A stretch of DNA of 64,000 nt from Bacteroidales bacterium (GTDB taxonomy: Bacteria; Bacteroidota; Bacteroidia; Bacteroidales; Muribaculaceae). This document shows positions 50,407 to 60,228 of this stretch, piece by piece. Position numbers and translations under genes: made by a program. The notes below the pieces were generated by a model that was given only the letters and a program-made list of their open reading frames with translations, had not been told where the DNA came from and searched no databases. Each line of letters opens with the position of its first letter. Positions within the stretch are counted from its first letter, which is position 1. The stretch covers positions 1 to 64,000 of the forward strand of contig CAAGGJ010000164.1 of the NCBI GenBank assembly GCA_900769345.1. Direction: 5' to 3'.

Positions 50407-53400
50407 ATGAGAAAGACTATTCTTAGACGCTTATGCGTTGGAATCTTGTGTTGTTTTGCTTTAGGTACTACTTCAGCCTATGCATCGGCCGAAACAGCAC
50501 CTCAAAGTGTACAACAGAGTTCAAAAGTTAATGGTATCGTAAAAGACAGCAAGGGCGAGCCCGTGATAGGCGCAAGTGTGCTTGTAAAGGGCACCACTAC
50601 CGGCGTTTCGACCGACATCGATGGTCGCTTTGCCATCAATGCAAAGGCTAACGATATCTTAGTTATCAATTATGTGGGCATGAAGTCAGTGGAAGTTAAG
50701 GCTTCTCAAGCTGCCCAAATAGTAATGACTGACGATGCTGCTCAGCTCGACGAAGTGGTAGTGCTCGGTTATGGTGCAGCCCAAAAGAAGCAAGACCTTT
50801 CGGCAGCCGTTGGCGTGGTTCGCGATGCTGAATCGTTGGCTCAACGCCCTGTTACTTCTACCGAAGGCATGCTTCAAGGTCAGTTGCCTGGTGTTACCAT
50901 CGAATCGAATGGTGGCGACCCTACTTCTACTCCAAGCATCGTTATCCGCGGTCAAGGTTCGCAAAACGGCGACAATGTGCTTTGGGTGGTTGACGGTATC
51001 CCCGGCGCTCCTATCCCATCGCTCAGCGACATCGAGAGCATCGTAGTGCTCAAGGACGCCGCTTCGGCTGCTATCTATGGTGCCACTTCTGGTGCCGGCG
51101 GTTGTGTGCTCGTTACCACCAAGAAGGCTCAAGAAGGCAAAGTTTCTATTAGCTACGACGGCGTTGTAGGTGTGCGTGCAGCAAGCAACCTTCCCAAAGG
51201 CTTGAACGCACAACAACAAATAGAAATGCGCAAGATTTCGCACGCTAACGCAGGTCTTACACTCCCCGACGGCTGGGACACTACCAAGAACCCTTGGGTT
51301 GCTACCAACCGCACCGACTGGATGGACGAAATATTCCGCTCTGCGCTTTATCACCGTCACAATGTGGCTGTTAACACCGGTACAGAGAACGCCAAGAACC
51401 GCATCTCGTTTGCTCTCGACAGCGACGACGGTGTGCTCATCAACACTTGGAACCAAAAGACAACCCTCCACTACAACGGTGAATACAAGCTCAACAATTG
51501 GGTTACTCTTACCGAAACATTCTCTTGGGTAAACAATAAGAGCCGCTCTAAGGACACTAACTCTGGCTACACCGGTGCTATCATCAGCGCCATCATGATG
51601 CCAAGTTCAGCTCCTGTTTACGACACTAACGGCAACTATCACGGTGTAACTACCGAAAATCCTGAATATGTAGCTAAATACGGCAGCAACTACGCCGACA
51701 TCCACGGCGACGCCGTTAACCCAGTGCGTATCCTTACCGCTGAAAACCGCTACAACCGCACAAGCGACGTTTGGTCGACTACTTCGCTCCAGATTGGCAA
51801 CATCGTGCCTGGCTTGAAGTTCGTGAGCCGTTTCACCTACAACCTCACCAACAACTACTACAAGAACTTCAACCCACGCCGTCCAGAAATCGGTAAGCCA
51901 CAAGACTTCAACGAACTCGACGAAAGCTCTTACCGCTACAGCCGCTGGATGACCGAAAACACTCTTACTTACGACAACACATTCGGCAAGCACACCGTAG
52001 GCGCTTTGCTCTCTACTACTGCCGACCACACCTACAGCCGTGGTCTCAGCATCTATGGTAAGAACATCAGCGACGAATCAGATTACCTTCAGTACATCTC
52101 ATTTGCCGAAACCACCAGCAACAACGACTACCTCACAGGTCCTGACGCTAACGTAGCAGTTATCGCTCGTCTCTCTTACTCATTCGACGACCGCTACTTC
52201 GCTACCGCTTCATTCCGTCGCGACTACGCAAGCCGTCTGCCTAAGGACAACAACTACGGCGACTTCCCTGCTGTGACTGCTGCTTGGAAGATTTCTAACG
52301 AAAGCTTCTTCCCTAAGACCGACGCAGTTAACCTCCTCAAGCTTCGTGCTTCTTGGGGTCGCGTAGGTAACTTGGGCTCTATCGGTTACAACTACAAGAG
52401 CGCAGTGCTCAGCAAGACCACTTGGAACGAACTCAGCCAAGCCGGCGTGGAAACAGGCGGCATGTGGGGCACAATGTGGTACCTCAACAATGTAGTTAAC
52501 CCTAACTTGACTTGGGAAACTTCAGAACAATTCGACCTTGGTCTTGATGCAGCATTCTTGAACAACCGCCTCAGCGTTGCTCTCGACTACTACAACAAGC
52601 GCACATATAACTTGATTCAAACTCAATCGATGAACTGGCCAGGCTACCTCGGCATCAGCGCTCAGCTCGTGAACATGGGTGAAGTTCGCAACCGCGGTTT
52701 CGAAGCTCAAGTAACTTGGAGTGACAAGGTTAACAAGGACTGGTCGTACTTCGTAACAGCCAACCTTTCGTACAACGAAAACAAGGTTACCGACATCGGT
52801 GTAAAGAGCAGCACAGGCGAGGCAGGTGTATGGACCGGTGGCGGCGGTTTCCGCAACATCCCTTACATCTATCAAACCACCGAAGGTCAGCCTTTGGGTT
52901 CTTACTACCTAATCAACTGCCTCGGCATATTCCAAAGCGACGCAGAAGCAGCTGCTTACACCAAGGACGGCAAACCAATACAACCTAACGCTGTAGCCGG
53001 CGACTTGAAGTTCGAAGACTTCAATAACGATGGCGTAATCGACAGCAAAGACCGTCAATATATGGGCAACGCTACTCCCGACTGGACCTACTCTCTCACT
53101 GCAGGCTTCACTTGGAAAGACCTCTCGGTTAGCGCTATGTTCCAAGGCGTAGGCGGTGCTCAAGCATTCTATGCTGGTAAGTATATGCTCCTCAGCGACG
53201 TTGAAGGTAACTTCAACCGTTCTACCGAAATCCTCAACGCTTGGAGCCCAACTAACACAGGCAGCGACATCCCTCGTCTTTCGAAAAACGACTTGAACAG
53301 CAACTTCTCTACCCCAAGCACTTGGTATCTCGAAGACGCCGACTACTTGCGTATGAAGAACTTGACTGTAACCTACGACTTGACTCGTATCATGCGCAAG

Positions 53401-53568
53401 TGCTCACACTTCGGTATGCGCAACAGCAACCTTTCGGTTTACTTCAGCGGCGAAAACCTCTTCACCATCACCAACTATTCGGGTATGGACCCCGAATGTG
53501 GCGGCTGGGATGCTTTGAAGTATCCTGTATCTAAGGTTTACTCATTTGGCGTTAAGTTGACTTACTAA
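50407..53568 (+). CDS. SusC/RagA-type TonB-dependent outer-membrane transporter
   Basis: The 1053-residue protein has a signal peptide (about 1-28), an N-terminal carboxypeptidase-regulatory-like domain (about 42-115, VNGIVKDSKGEPVIGASV), a TonB box-like LDEVVVLGYG, a plug domain (about 125-235) and a 22-strand barrel ending VYSFGVKLTY. It imports glycan oligosaccharides with its SusD partner, powered by TonB. There is no N-terminal STN domain, so it is not the sensor type used with ECF sigma/anti-sigma pairs. Codon use is strongly biased to C-ending codons compared with neighbours, which suggests high expression. The SusD gene follows after 48 bp. Confidence 0.96.
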   Translation: MRKTILRRLCVGILCCFALGTTSAYASAETAPQSVQQSSKVNGIVKDSKGEPVIGASVLVKGTTTGVSTDIDGRFAINAKANDILVINYVGMKSVEVKASQAAQIVMTDDAAQLDEVVVLGYGAAQKKQDLSAAVGVVRDAESLAQRPVTSTEGMLQGQLPGVTIESNGGDPTSTPSIVIRGQGSQNGDNVLWVVDGIPGAPIPSLSDIESIVVLKDAASAAIYGATSGAGGCVLVTTKKAQEGKVSISYDGVVGVRAASNLPKGLNAQQQIEMRKISHANAGLTLPDGWDTTKNPWVATNRTDWMDEIFRSALYHRHNVAVNTGTENAKNRISFALDSDDGVLINTWNQKTTLHYNGEYKLNNWVTLTETFSWVNNKSRSKDTNSGYTGAIISAIMMPSSAPVYDTNGNYHGVTTENPEYVAKYGSNYADIHGDAVNPVRILTAENRYNRTSDVWSTTSLQIGNIVPGLKFVSRFTYNLTNNYYKNFNPRRPEIGKPQDFNELDESSYRYSRWMTENTLTYDNTFGKHTVGALLSTTADHTYSRGLSIYGKNISDESDYLQYISFAETTSNNDYLTGPDANVAVIARLSYSFDDRYFATASFRRDYASRLPKDNNYGDFPAVTAAWKISNESFFPKTDAVNLLKLRASWGRVGNLGSIGYNYKSAVLSKTTWNELSQAGVETGGMWGTMWYLNNVVNPNLTWETSEQFDLGLDAAFLNNRLSVALDYYNKRTYNLIQTQSMNWPGYLGISAQLVNMGEVRNRGFEAQVTWSDKVNKDWSYFVTANLSYNENKVTDIGVKSSTGEAGVWTGGGGFRNIPYIYQTTEGQPLGSYYLINCLGIFQSDAEAAAYTKDGKPIQPNAVAGDLKFEDFNNDGVIDSKDRQYMGNATPDWTYSLTAGFTWKDLSVSAMFQGVGGAQAFYAGKYMLLSDVEGNFNRSTEILNAWSPTNTGSDIPRLSKNDLNSNFSTPSTWYLEDADYLRMKNLTVTYDLTRIMRKCSHFGMRNSNLSVYFSGENLFTITNYSGMDPECGGWDALKYPVSKVYSFGVKLTY

Positions 53569-53616
53569 TCGACAGCGAAATTCTTAACATATAATAATTC
53601 AAATTTGAAAAGTATT

Positions 53617-55242
53617 ATGAAAAAATATATTTTAGGTTTGGCTGTGTCGGCTTTGGCTATCACTTCAGTGTCTTGCGACGACTTCCTGAACACTCAACCT
53701 GAAGGACAACCTACTACCGGCACATACTTCACCAACGACCAACAGGCAATCGATGCAGTGGAAATACTCTATGCCGAGGTACAACAAGAAGGCTGCTTCG
53801 GTCGCGAATTTTTCTGGGAACAAGCTGCCGCCAACGACGTAGTTTGGGGTCGTACTCGCAGCTATCCTGCTCTCGCCACTTTCAACTACTCCGGCGACGA
53901 AAGCCCGCTCCGCTCGGTGTGGGAACGCTTGACTCGCACCACTGCTCGCGCTAACTGGGTGGTGGAACAGCTCACCAAGAAAACTTCACTCACCGCTATC
54001 GAAAAGCGTTCGCTCGGCGAAGCATACTTCATGCGCGCTCTCACTCACTTCTACATCGCTTACCGCTACGGTACCGACAAGCAAGGTGTGCCTTTCTGCC
54101 GCTACGAAGACTTCCCTAACGGGTACGACAACTCTATCCCCGAACAGCAGGCTACCGTAATGGAAAACTATCGCCTCATCATCGAAGACCTCGACAAGGC
54201 TATAGCAAACCTTCCTAAATTTGAAGAATACGGTGCCGACGACCGCGGTCGCGCTCACAAGGCTGCTGCCGTAGGTTACAAGGCTAAGACTTATGCTTAC
54301 TGGGCTACTTGGGACCAAACAAAGTGGAACGACGTAATCAACTGCGTTAACGAACTCGAGCAAACTTATGGTCGCGACCTCGCCGACACATATGCTCAAG
54401 TGTTCTCATCTGATTTCGCCGACTTCTGGACCAAGGAATACATCTGGACTATCCCTTGCAACGGCGGTGCATCGGGTGGTGGCACTGAATTCCCTGGCGT
54501 AATCCTTGAAAACAAGGGTTGGGGTGTCTACAACGGCTGGGGTCAAAACAAGCCTTCTTACGACATCTTCGAAGAAATGCTCAAGGACGGCGCCGGCAAC
54601 GACCGTATCGTTCGCTCTATCCTCGAATATGGCCAAGAATTCTATTTCAACGGCGAAAAGCGTCAGTTCTACTCAACTTCTGACGTTGAATCGGGCTTCA
54701 TGATCAACAAGTATATGGACCCATTCAAGCACAAAGATATGACTAAGGAATACGTTAATCCTAACGGCAACTGGCCAACAGCTCGCGTCAACTTCCCATT
54801 GTTGCGCTTTGCCGACTGCTTGCTCCTCCGTGCCGAAGCTTATCTCATGACAGGCAAAGCCGGCGAAGCTGCTAAGGATATCAACCGCATCCGCACTCGT
54901 TCTAAGCTCGAGCCTATCGGCTCTACTGCCACTATGGCTGACCTCTATCACGAACGTCGCTGCGAACTTGCATTCGAGTTCTCTGACCACTTGTTCGACC
55001 TCAAGCGCTGGAACCGCTCTTCGAATGCCGAAATCAAGGCTCTTGCCGATGCCGAACTCAACGCAAGTCCACGCGTTCGCCACTACGAAAACCGTGGTGA
55101 CATCAACTCAGCGTTCACCGTTGGTCAATACGAAGACTACAAGGTTAAGAACAAATACGATGCTCACTTCATGGTATTCCCTTACCCATCGGCTGAAATC
55201 ACCAAGGCCGGCGGTAAGTTGAAGCAAAACGAAGGCTATTAA
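53617..55242 (+). CDS. SusD/RagB-type glycan-binding surface lipoprotein
   Basis: The start is the ATG at 53617 (541 residues). An in-frame TTG at 53605 is less likely. The lipoprotein signal ends AITSVSC, followed by DDFLN, the usual surface-export pattern of SusD proteins. The chain has the SusD N-terminal TPR region (LNTQPEGQ, ATFNYSG, ARANWVVEQL, GEAYFMRALTHFYIAYRYG) and the C-terminal signatures FPLLRFADCLLLRAEAYL and LYHERRCELAFEFSDHLFDLKRW. It caps the SusC barrel and captures the glycan. Codon bias resembles that of the SusC gene. Confidence 0.96.
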   Translation: MKKYILGLAVSALAITSVSCDDFLNTQPEGQPTTGTYFTNDQQAIDAVEILYAEVQQEGCFGREFFWEQAAANDVVWGRTRSYPALATFNYSGDESPLRSVWERLTRTTARANWVVEQLTKKTSLTAIEKRSLGEAYFMRALTHFYIAYRYGTDKQGVPFCRYEDFPNGYDNSIPEQQATVMENYRLIIEDLDKAIANLPKFEEYGADDRGRAHKAAAVGYKAKTYAYWATWDQTKWNDVINCVNELEQTYGRDLADTYAQVFSSDFADFWTKEYIWTIPCNGGASGGGTEFPGVILENKGWGVYNGWGQNKPSYDIFEEMLKDGAGNDRIVRSILEYGQEFYFNGEKRQFYSTSDVESGFMINKYMDPFKHKDMTKEYVNPNGNWPTARVNFPLLRFADCLLLRAEAYLMTGKAGEAAKDINRIRTRSKLEPIGSTATMADLYHERRCELAFEFSDHLFDLKRWNRSSNAEIKALADAELNASPRVRHYENRGDINSAFTVGQYEDYKVKNKYDAHFMVFPYPSAEITKAGGKLKQNEGY

Positions 55243-55291
55243 TCATCGACATCTCGCAAGGAATTGTTGCCTTGCCGATAGATAATCACTT

Positions 55292-55323
55292 AAGGTGCGT
55301 CAATCTCAGCATTGGCGCACCTT
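55292..55323 (+). terminator. Terminator after SusD
   Basis: A 13-bp stem with one G-U pair (55292-55304 with 55311-55323) has a 6-nt loop and is followed by tgattttatcaaatttt. It would reduce transcription into the enzyme genes and separate SusC/D expression from them. Confidence 0.8.
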
Positions 55324-55424
55324 TGATTTTATCAAATTTTCCTACCCCGAAGCACATCGGCATCCCGAAAGCCCTTTTAACTAAAGTTTACAATATCTCA
55401 AAAGCATAAATGACAGATATTTCG

Positions 55425-55432
55425 TAACTTTA
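55425..55432 (+). promoter_or_regulatory. Possible promoter box for the PUL enzyme genes
   Basis: TAACTTTA differs from TAnnTTTG in the last base. It lies 86 bp before 55518 and just after the SusD terminator. Confidence 0.4.
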
Positions 55433-55517
55433 CACCTCGGGAACATACCATCACCCCGCAAAACAAAACAAGAAAAAATTCAAACCTTTCAAAACAAACT
55501 ATTCAATATCTCAAATT

Positions 55518-56372
55518 ATGCGAAAACTATTTTTAGCTCTATTAAGCGTAATCATCCTGGCAGGATGTTCAAAACAGCAACAAGAAACCACACAAAACAT
55601 AGTAGTGGCTACATTCAACATGCGTTACGATAACCCCGACGACAGCCTCAACAACTGGCAATATCGCAAGGAACGCATCGCTCAATTCATCGCCGACCAA
55701 AACATCGACATTGTAGGCACTCAAGAACTACTCCAAAATCAAGTTGACGACCTCAAAGCTTTGCTGCCCGACTTCGAGATGGTGGGCGTGGCTCGCGACA
55801 ACGGCAAGGACGAAGGCGAATATGCTGCCATCTTCTTCCGCCGCGACCGCTTCGAAGCCCTCGACAGCAACAACTTTTGGCTCTGCGAAAACCCCGACAG
55901 CGTGGGTATGAAGGGCTGGGACGCCGCTTGCACTCGCATCGCCACATGGGCTAAACTCAAGGATAAAACCTCCAACAAGATATTTATGGCGGTCAACACT
56001 CACTTCGACCACGTGGGCGAAGTGGCTCGCCGCGAAAGCGCGCTGCTCATCATTCGAAAAATCAAGGAAATTGTGGGCGACCGTCCGGCATTCCTCACCG
56101 GCGACTTCAATGTGGACAACACCAGCAACGCCTACGCCACAATCACAGGCAACGAGTTTGTGCTCAACGATGCTCGCGAAGTGGCCGACTCGATAGAGGG
56201 CGTAGACTATACTTGGCACGACTTCGCCCAACTCCCTGCCGAAGAACGCGCTCGCATCGACTTCATTTTCACCACTCCGAGCATCAAGGTGCTCAAGGTA
56301 TTTATCCCCCAAGAGAATGCCGATGCTCTCCTGAGCGACCACAATCCTCAAGTAGCCACTTTGCAACTCTAA
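55518..56372 (+). CDS. Endonuclease/exonuclease/phosphatase (EEP) family lipoprotein
   Basis: The 284-residue lipoprotein has signal SVIILAGC followed by SKQQQ (no acidic residues, so probably periplasmic). All EEP catalytic motifs are present: TFNMRYD (Asn 34), GTQELL (Glu 70), NTHFDHVG (His 162), TGDFNVD (Asp 196, Asn 198), RIDFIF (Asp 248) and SDHNPQ (Asp 274, His 275). This fold hydrolyses phosphodiesters or phosphomonoesters using Mg. In PULs such proteins are thought to remove phosphate or phosphodiester groups from glycans. Here it heads an enzyme set that includes GH92 and two more phosphoesterases, which strengthens that reading. DNase action is unlikely for a lone lipoprotein. Confidence 0.9.
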   Translation: MRKLFLALLSVIILAGCSKQQQETTQNIVVATFNMRYDNPDDSLNNWQYRKERIAQFIADQNIDIVGTQELLQNQVDDLKALLPDFEMVGVARDNGKDEGEYAAIFFRRDRFEALDSNNFWLCENPDSVGMKGWDAACTRIATWAKLKDKTSNKIFMAVNTHFDHVGEVARRESALLIIRKIKEIVGDRPAFLTGDFNVDNTSNAYATITGNEFVLNDAREVADSIEGVDYTWHDFAQLPAEERARIDFIFTTPSIKVLKVFIPQENADALLSDHNPQVATLQL

Positions 56373-56394
56373 TCACTCCACTCTCGTCAGGATT

Positions 56395-57222
56395 ATGAAG
56401 ATAGGAATCGATTTAGGCGGCACTAACATACGCGTGGGTGCCGTGAGCAACGGCAAAATAGTGCGCAAGGCTCAAGTGCCAACCCCTCGCACCACCAACC
56501 CCGATGAAGTGGTGGATGCAATTGTAGACCTCATACGCCAAGTGGCTGAAAGCGACGCTATCGAAGGCATAGGCATAGGCGTGCCATCGGTGGTAGATTG
56601 GGAAAAGGGAATTGTATACAATGTGATGAACATCCCGTCGTGGAAGGAAGTACACATCAAGGACATTCTCGAAAGCGAATTCGGTGTGCCCGTAGCGGTA
56701 AACAACGACGCCAACTGCTTCGCCCTCGGCGAGAAGATGTATGGCGCCGCCCGCCTCTACGACGATGTGGTGGGACTTACCCTCGGCACCGGCGTTGGCG
56801 CCGGACTGATATTCAACGGACGCCTGTATAGCGGTCGCAACACCGCTGCCGGCGAGGTGTGCTCGCTCCCTTATCTCGATAGCGACTACGAACACTACTG
56901 CAGCAGCGGATTTTTTGTTACCAAAGGCACCTCAGGTCGCGATGCCGCCCTTCTGGCTTCGGCTGGCAATGCCGAAATTCAGCCCGTTTGGCAGGAATTT
57001 GGCTCTCATGTGGGCAATCTGGTGAAAGCCGTTCTCCTCGCCTACGATCCTCAAGCCATAGTGTTCGGCGGAAGCATCGCCAAGGCGTTCAAACACTTCG
57101 AAAAACCTATGATGCAGTCGCTCCAATCGTTTATGTACCCCAATATGGTGCAACGCCTCAAAATTTTCGTTTCCGAACTCGATGATGTAGCCATCTACGG
57201 CGCATCGGCTTTGGTGCAATAA
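56395..57222 (+). CDS. ROK family sugar kinase
   Basis: The 275-residue cytoplasmic protein of the ROK family has the ATP-binding IDLGGTNIRVGAV (about 4-16), catalytic Asp at about 105 in NNDANCFALGE, and the second phosphate loop GLTLGTGVGAGLIF (about 129-142). There is no HTH, so it is a kinase rather than a repressor. The usual zinc-binding CxCGxxGCxE of ROK kinases is absent; the equivalent place reads EVCSLPYLDSDYEHYCSSGF. Its likely job is to phosphorylate the monosaccharide released by the neighbouring glycosidases (glucose, mannose or similar). The gap to the upstream gene is 22 bp and to the downstream gene 50 bp, which indicates one operon. Confidence 0.88.
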   Translation: MKIGIDLGGTNIRVGAVSNGKIVRKAQVPTPRTTNPDEVVDAIVDLIRQVAESDAIEGIGIGVPSVVDWEKGIVYNVMNIPSWKEVHIKDILESEFGVPVAVNNDANCFALGEKMYGAARLYDDVVGLTLGTGVGAGLIFNGRLYSGRNTAAGEVCSLPYLDSDYEHYCSSGFFVTKGTSGRDAALLASAGNAEIQPVWQEFGSHVGNLVKAVLLAYDPQAIVFGGSIAKAFKHFEKPMMQSLQSFMYPNMVQRLKIFVSELDDVAIYGASALVQ

Positions 57223-57272
57223 CACATCTCCCTCATAACCAATATTCTCAGCAAAACTAACTATTAATTTCG

Positions 57273-60203
57273 ATGAAAAAGACTATTATTCTTGTTGTCT
57301 CAATAGCATTATCGTTGCTCGCGTGGCAACCGACCGATGCAAAACAAATAACTCGCTACGTCGACCCCTTTATCGGCACCGGCGGACATGGACACACCTA
57401 TCCGGGTGCCACCACACCTCATGGAGCCGTGCAACTCAGCCCCGACACTCGCACCGGCAACTGGGACGCTTGCGGCGGTTATCACTACAGCGACTCTCTA
57501 ATCTTCGGCTTTTCGCACAATCACCTTAGCGGTACGGGCTGCGCCGACCTCGCCGATGTGCTTTTTCACCCCGATGTAACGCTCGGCACGCCGGGCAACC
57601 TTTATAAGCCCACCCCGTTCAGCCACGCCAACGAACAGGCTCGTCCGGGCTATTATAGCGTGCTCCTCGACAACGGCATCCGCGCCGAACTCACCGCCGG
57701 AACCTACACCGGCGTGCACCGCTACACCTATCCCGCTCAAGCATCAGCTCGCATGGTGGTGGATATGCTCTGGACCCTCGGCGAAGAGGTAATCTACGAA
57801 GCCGCTATCGAACAAACTGCCAACAACGAAATAGCAGGTATGCGCAATAGTCTGGGCTTTGTGGACCAACAGCACATCTATTTCGTGGCTCAATTCTCTT
57901 GCAATATTCGCGACTTCGCTGCCTATAGCGACGGCCGTCGCGTAGAAGGCAATAAAGCCAAAGGCACTAATATTCAGGCTTCATTCGGTCTCGAAAGCAA
58001 TGCCGTGACCGTGAATGTGGGTCTTTCTACCGTTAGCATCGAGAATGCTCGCAAAAACTTGATGCACGACACCGGCAACGACTTCAATTTCGATGACGTG
58101 AGCAAAGCAGCCGATGCTCAATGGGAAAAAGCGCTCTCGCGCGTGATTATCGACGACAAGAGCGAAGCTCGCAAAAAGGTGTTCTACACGGCACTCTATC
58201 ACGCCTTGGTGGTGCCTAACATCACCAGCGACTGCAATGGCGAATATCGCGCTCACGATCAGTCTATTCGCCGTCTCGACGATGGCTGCCGTGAATATAG
58301 CACGCTATCGCTCTGGGACACTTTCCGAGCTTGGCATCCGCTTATGACGCTCATCGACCACGACCTGGTGCGTAACATCAACAACTCGATGCTCAATAGC
58401 TACAACTGCGACAAAAAGCTGCCCATCTGGCCGCTTTCGTCGGGCGAAACGGGTTGTATGATAGGCTATCACTCTGTGGCTGTGCTCGCCGAGGCTTATC
58501 TCAAAGGCATTAGAAACTTCGACGCCGACCGTGCTCTCGAAGCCATGATTGCCACTGCCAATACTCGCATCAAGGGCCTCGACTACTATGTAAAAAACGG
58601 TTTTATTCCACAAAACGGCAAACGCGAATCAGTGTCGTGCCTGCTGGAATATGCCTACGATGATTGGTGCATAGCTCAATTTGCACGCGCCATAGGTCGC
58701 ATCGATGTTCACGACGAATATATGAAGCGTTCGCAGCAATATGTGAATGTTTTCGACGGTTCTACCCGATTTTTCCGCGGCAAACGCTCCGACGGCAATT
58801 GGCAAAGCCCGTTCAACCCCTTCGAGGTAGGTCACGCCTACACCGAAGCCACTGCTTGGCAGTATCGTTTCTTCGTGCCTCACGATGTGAAGGGCATGGA
58901 GCAACTTTTCGGAGGTCGCGAGAAGTTTGTGGCTGCGCTCGACTCTATCTACACTGTCAGCAGCAACGAACCTGCCGACTTGGTGGACATTACGGGTCTT
59001 ATAGGTCAATACGCCCACGGCAACGAGCCAAGTCACCATATTTCTTACCTCTACTCTTACATCGGTCAGCCCTGGAAGACTCAGGAACGCAATCTGGAAG
59101 TGCTCAACACGCTTTACAGCGACACACCCGACGGGTTGTGCGGCAATGAGGACTGCGGCCAAATGTCGGCTTGGTACATTATGAGCAGCCTCGGCCTTTA
59201 TGCCGTGGCTCCGGCTTCGGGCGAATATTTGCTTACCACTCCGCTTATGCGCAAAGCCACCATACGCCTCGCCAATGGTCGCTCTCTCACCATCATTGGC
59301 GGCGATAGCAAAGCCACTCCTTACATCGCCAAGGTAGAACTCAACGGCAAACCCATCAACACCGTTTACCTCACTCACGAACAGATTATGCAAGGCGGCG
59401 TGCTGAAATTCACTCTCAGCGCCAAGCCCACCGACTGGGGCACGACTGTCGATGCTGCACCCTACTCGTTCACTCGCTGCCCTGTGGTGTCGATACCATT
59501 TGTAAAGCGTGACTTAAACCTCTTCACAGGCACAATCGATGTGGAGATAGGATCTGCAACCGACGAGGCTGCCATACACTACACCCTCGACGGCTCAGAG
59601 CCTACCGAACTCTCACCGCTCTACACCGAGCCGCTTGCCATCAGCACCACCACCGTCATCAAGGCTAAGGCATTTCGCCCGGGCTATCTGCCAAGTGCCA
59701 CTATGGCAATCACAGCCACCCAAGCCATCAATCGCCCTGCAGCATCACTTACCGAGGCTCAGCGCACTGAATTGAAGCAAGGCGTCAGCTATGAGTATTA
59801 CGAAGGTCCGTTTCTCAAGGTTGAGGACATCACCGGCAATCCTGTAAGCACCGGCACACTCAGCGAACCGCTTATCGACGGCGCCGCTTCGCCCGACCAC
59901 TTTGCTTTTGTGTTCACCGGATATATCGATGTGCCGAGCGACGGCATCTACACCTTCTTCACTCGTTCCGACGATGGCAGCGTACTCCTTATCGACGATG
60001 TACTTGTAGTGGACAACAACGACTCTCATGCAGCCGTCACTGCCACCGGCACCATAGCTCTCGCCAAGGGATTGCACCGATTCACACTCAAATATTTCGA
60101 CGACTATGAAGGCGAATCGCTCCAATGGGGCTGGCGCATACCCGGTGGTGCAAAGATGACAGCCATCGCACCCGAACTCTTGTATTACCTACCCAAGAAA
60201 TAA
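57273..60203 (+). CDS. GH92 alpha-mannosidase with CHB_HEX_C-like and PA14 C-terminal domains
   Basis: The 976-residue protein has a signal peptide and then a GH92 module (about 25-745). Its signatures are VDPFIGTGGHGHTYPGATTP, FSHNHLSGTGC, YSTLSLWDTFRAWHPLMTLI, GNEDCGQMSAWYIMSSLGLY and NEPSHHISYLYSYIGQPWKT. GH92 enzymes are Ca-dependent exo-alpha-mannosidases acting on N-glycans or fungal mannan. The C-terminal part adds a chitobiase-C-type domain (about 760-815, AIHYTLDGSEPTELSPLYTE) and a PA14 domain (about 840-970, with FFTRSDDGSVLLIDDVLVVD). The same PA14 type recurs in the phosphoesterase two genes downstream. The added domains probably bind glycan. Confidence 0.93.
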   Translation: MKKTIILVVSIALSLLAWQPTDAKQITRYVDPFIGTGGHGHTYPGATTPHGAVQLSPDTRTGNWDACGGYHYSDSLIFGFSHNHLSGTGCADLADVLFHPDVTLGTPGNLYKPTPFSHANEQARPGYYSVLLDNGIRAELTAGTYTGVHRYTYPAQASARMVVDMLWTLGEEVIYEAAIEQTANNEIAGMRNSLGFVDQQHIYFVAQFSCNIRDFAAYSDGRRVEGNKAKGTNIQASFGLESNAVTVNVGLSTVSIENARKNLMHDTGNDFNFDDVSKAADAQWEKALSRVIIDDKSEARKKVFYTALYHALVVPNITSDCNGEYRAHDQSIRRLDDGCREYSTLSLWDTFRAWHPLMTLIDHDLVRNINNSMLNSYNCDKKLPIWPLSSGETGCMIGYHSVAVLAEAYLKGIRNFDADRALEAMIATANTRIKGLDYYVKNGFIPQNGKRESVSCLLEYAYDDWCIAQFARAIGRIDVHDEYMKRSQQYVNVFDGSTRFFRGKRSDGNWQSPFNPFEVGHAYTEATAWQYRFFVPHDVKGMEQLFGGREKFVAALDSIYTVSSNEPADLVDITGLIGQYAHGNEPSHHISYLYSYIGQPWKTQERNLEVLNTLYSDTPDGLCGNEDCGQMSAWYIMSSLGLYAVAPASGEYLLTTPLMRKATIRLANGRSLTIIGGDSKATPYIAKVELNGKPINTVYLTHEQIMQGGVLKFTLSAKPTDWGTTVDAAPYSFTRCPVVSIPFVKRDLNLFTGTIDVEIGSATDEAAIHYTLDGSEPTELSPLYTEPLAISTTTVIKAKAFRPGYLPSATMAITATQAINRPAASLTEAQRTELKQGVSYEYYEGPFLKVEDITGNPVSTGTLSEPLIDGAASPDHFAFVFTGYIDVPSDGIYTFFTRSDDGSVLLIDDVLVVDNNDSHAAVTATGTIALAKGLHRFTLKYFDDYEGESLQWGWRIPGGAKMTAIAPELLYYLPKK

Positions 60204-60228
60204 ATAAAACCAAATAAATAACTACACT

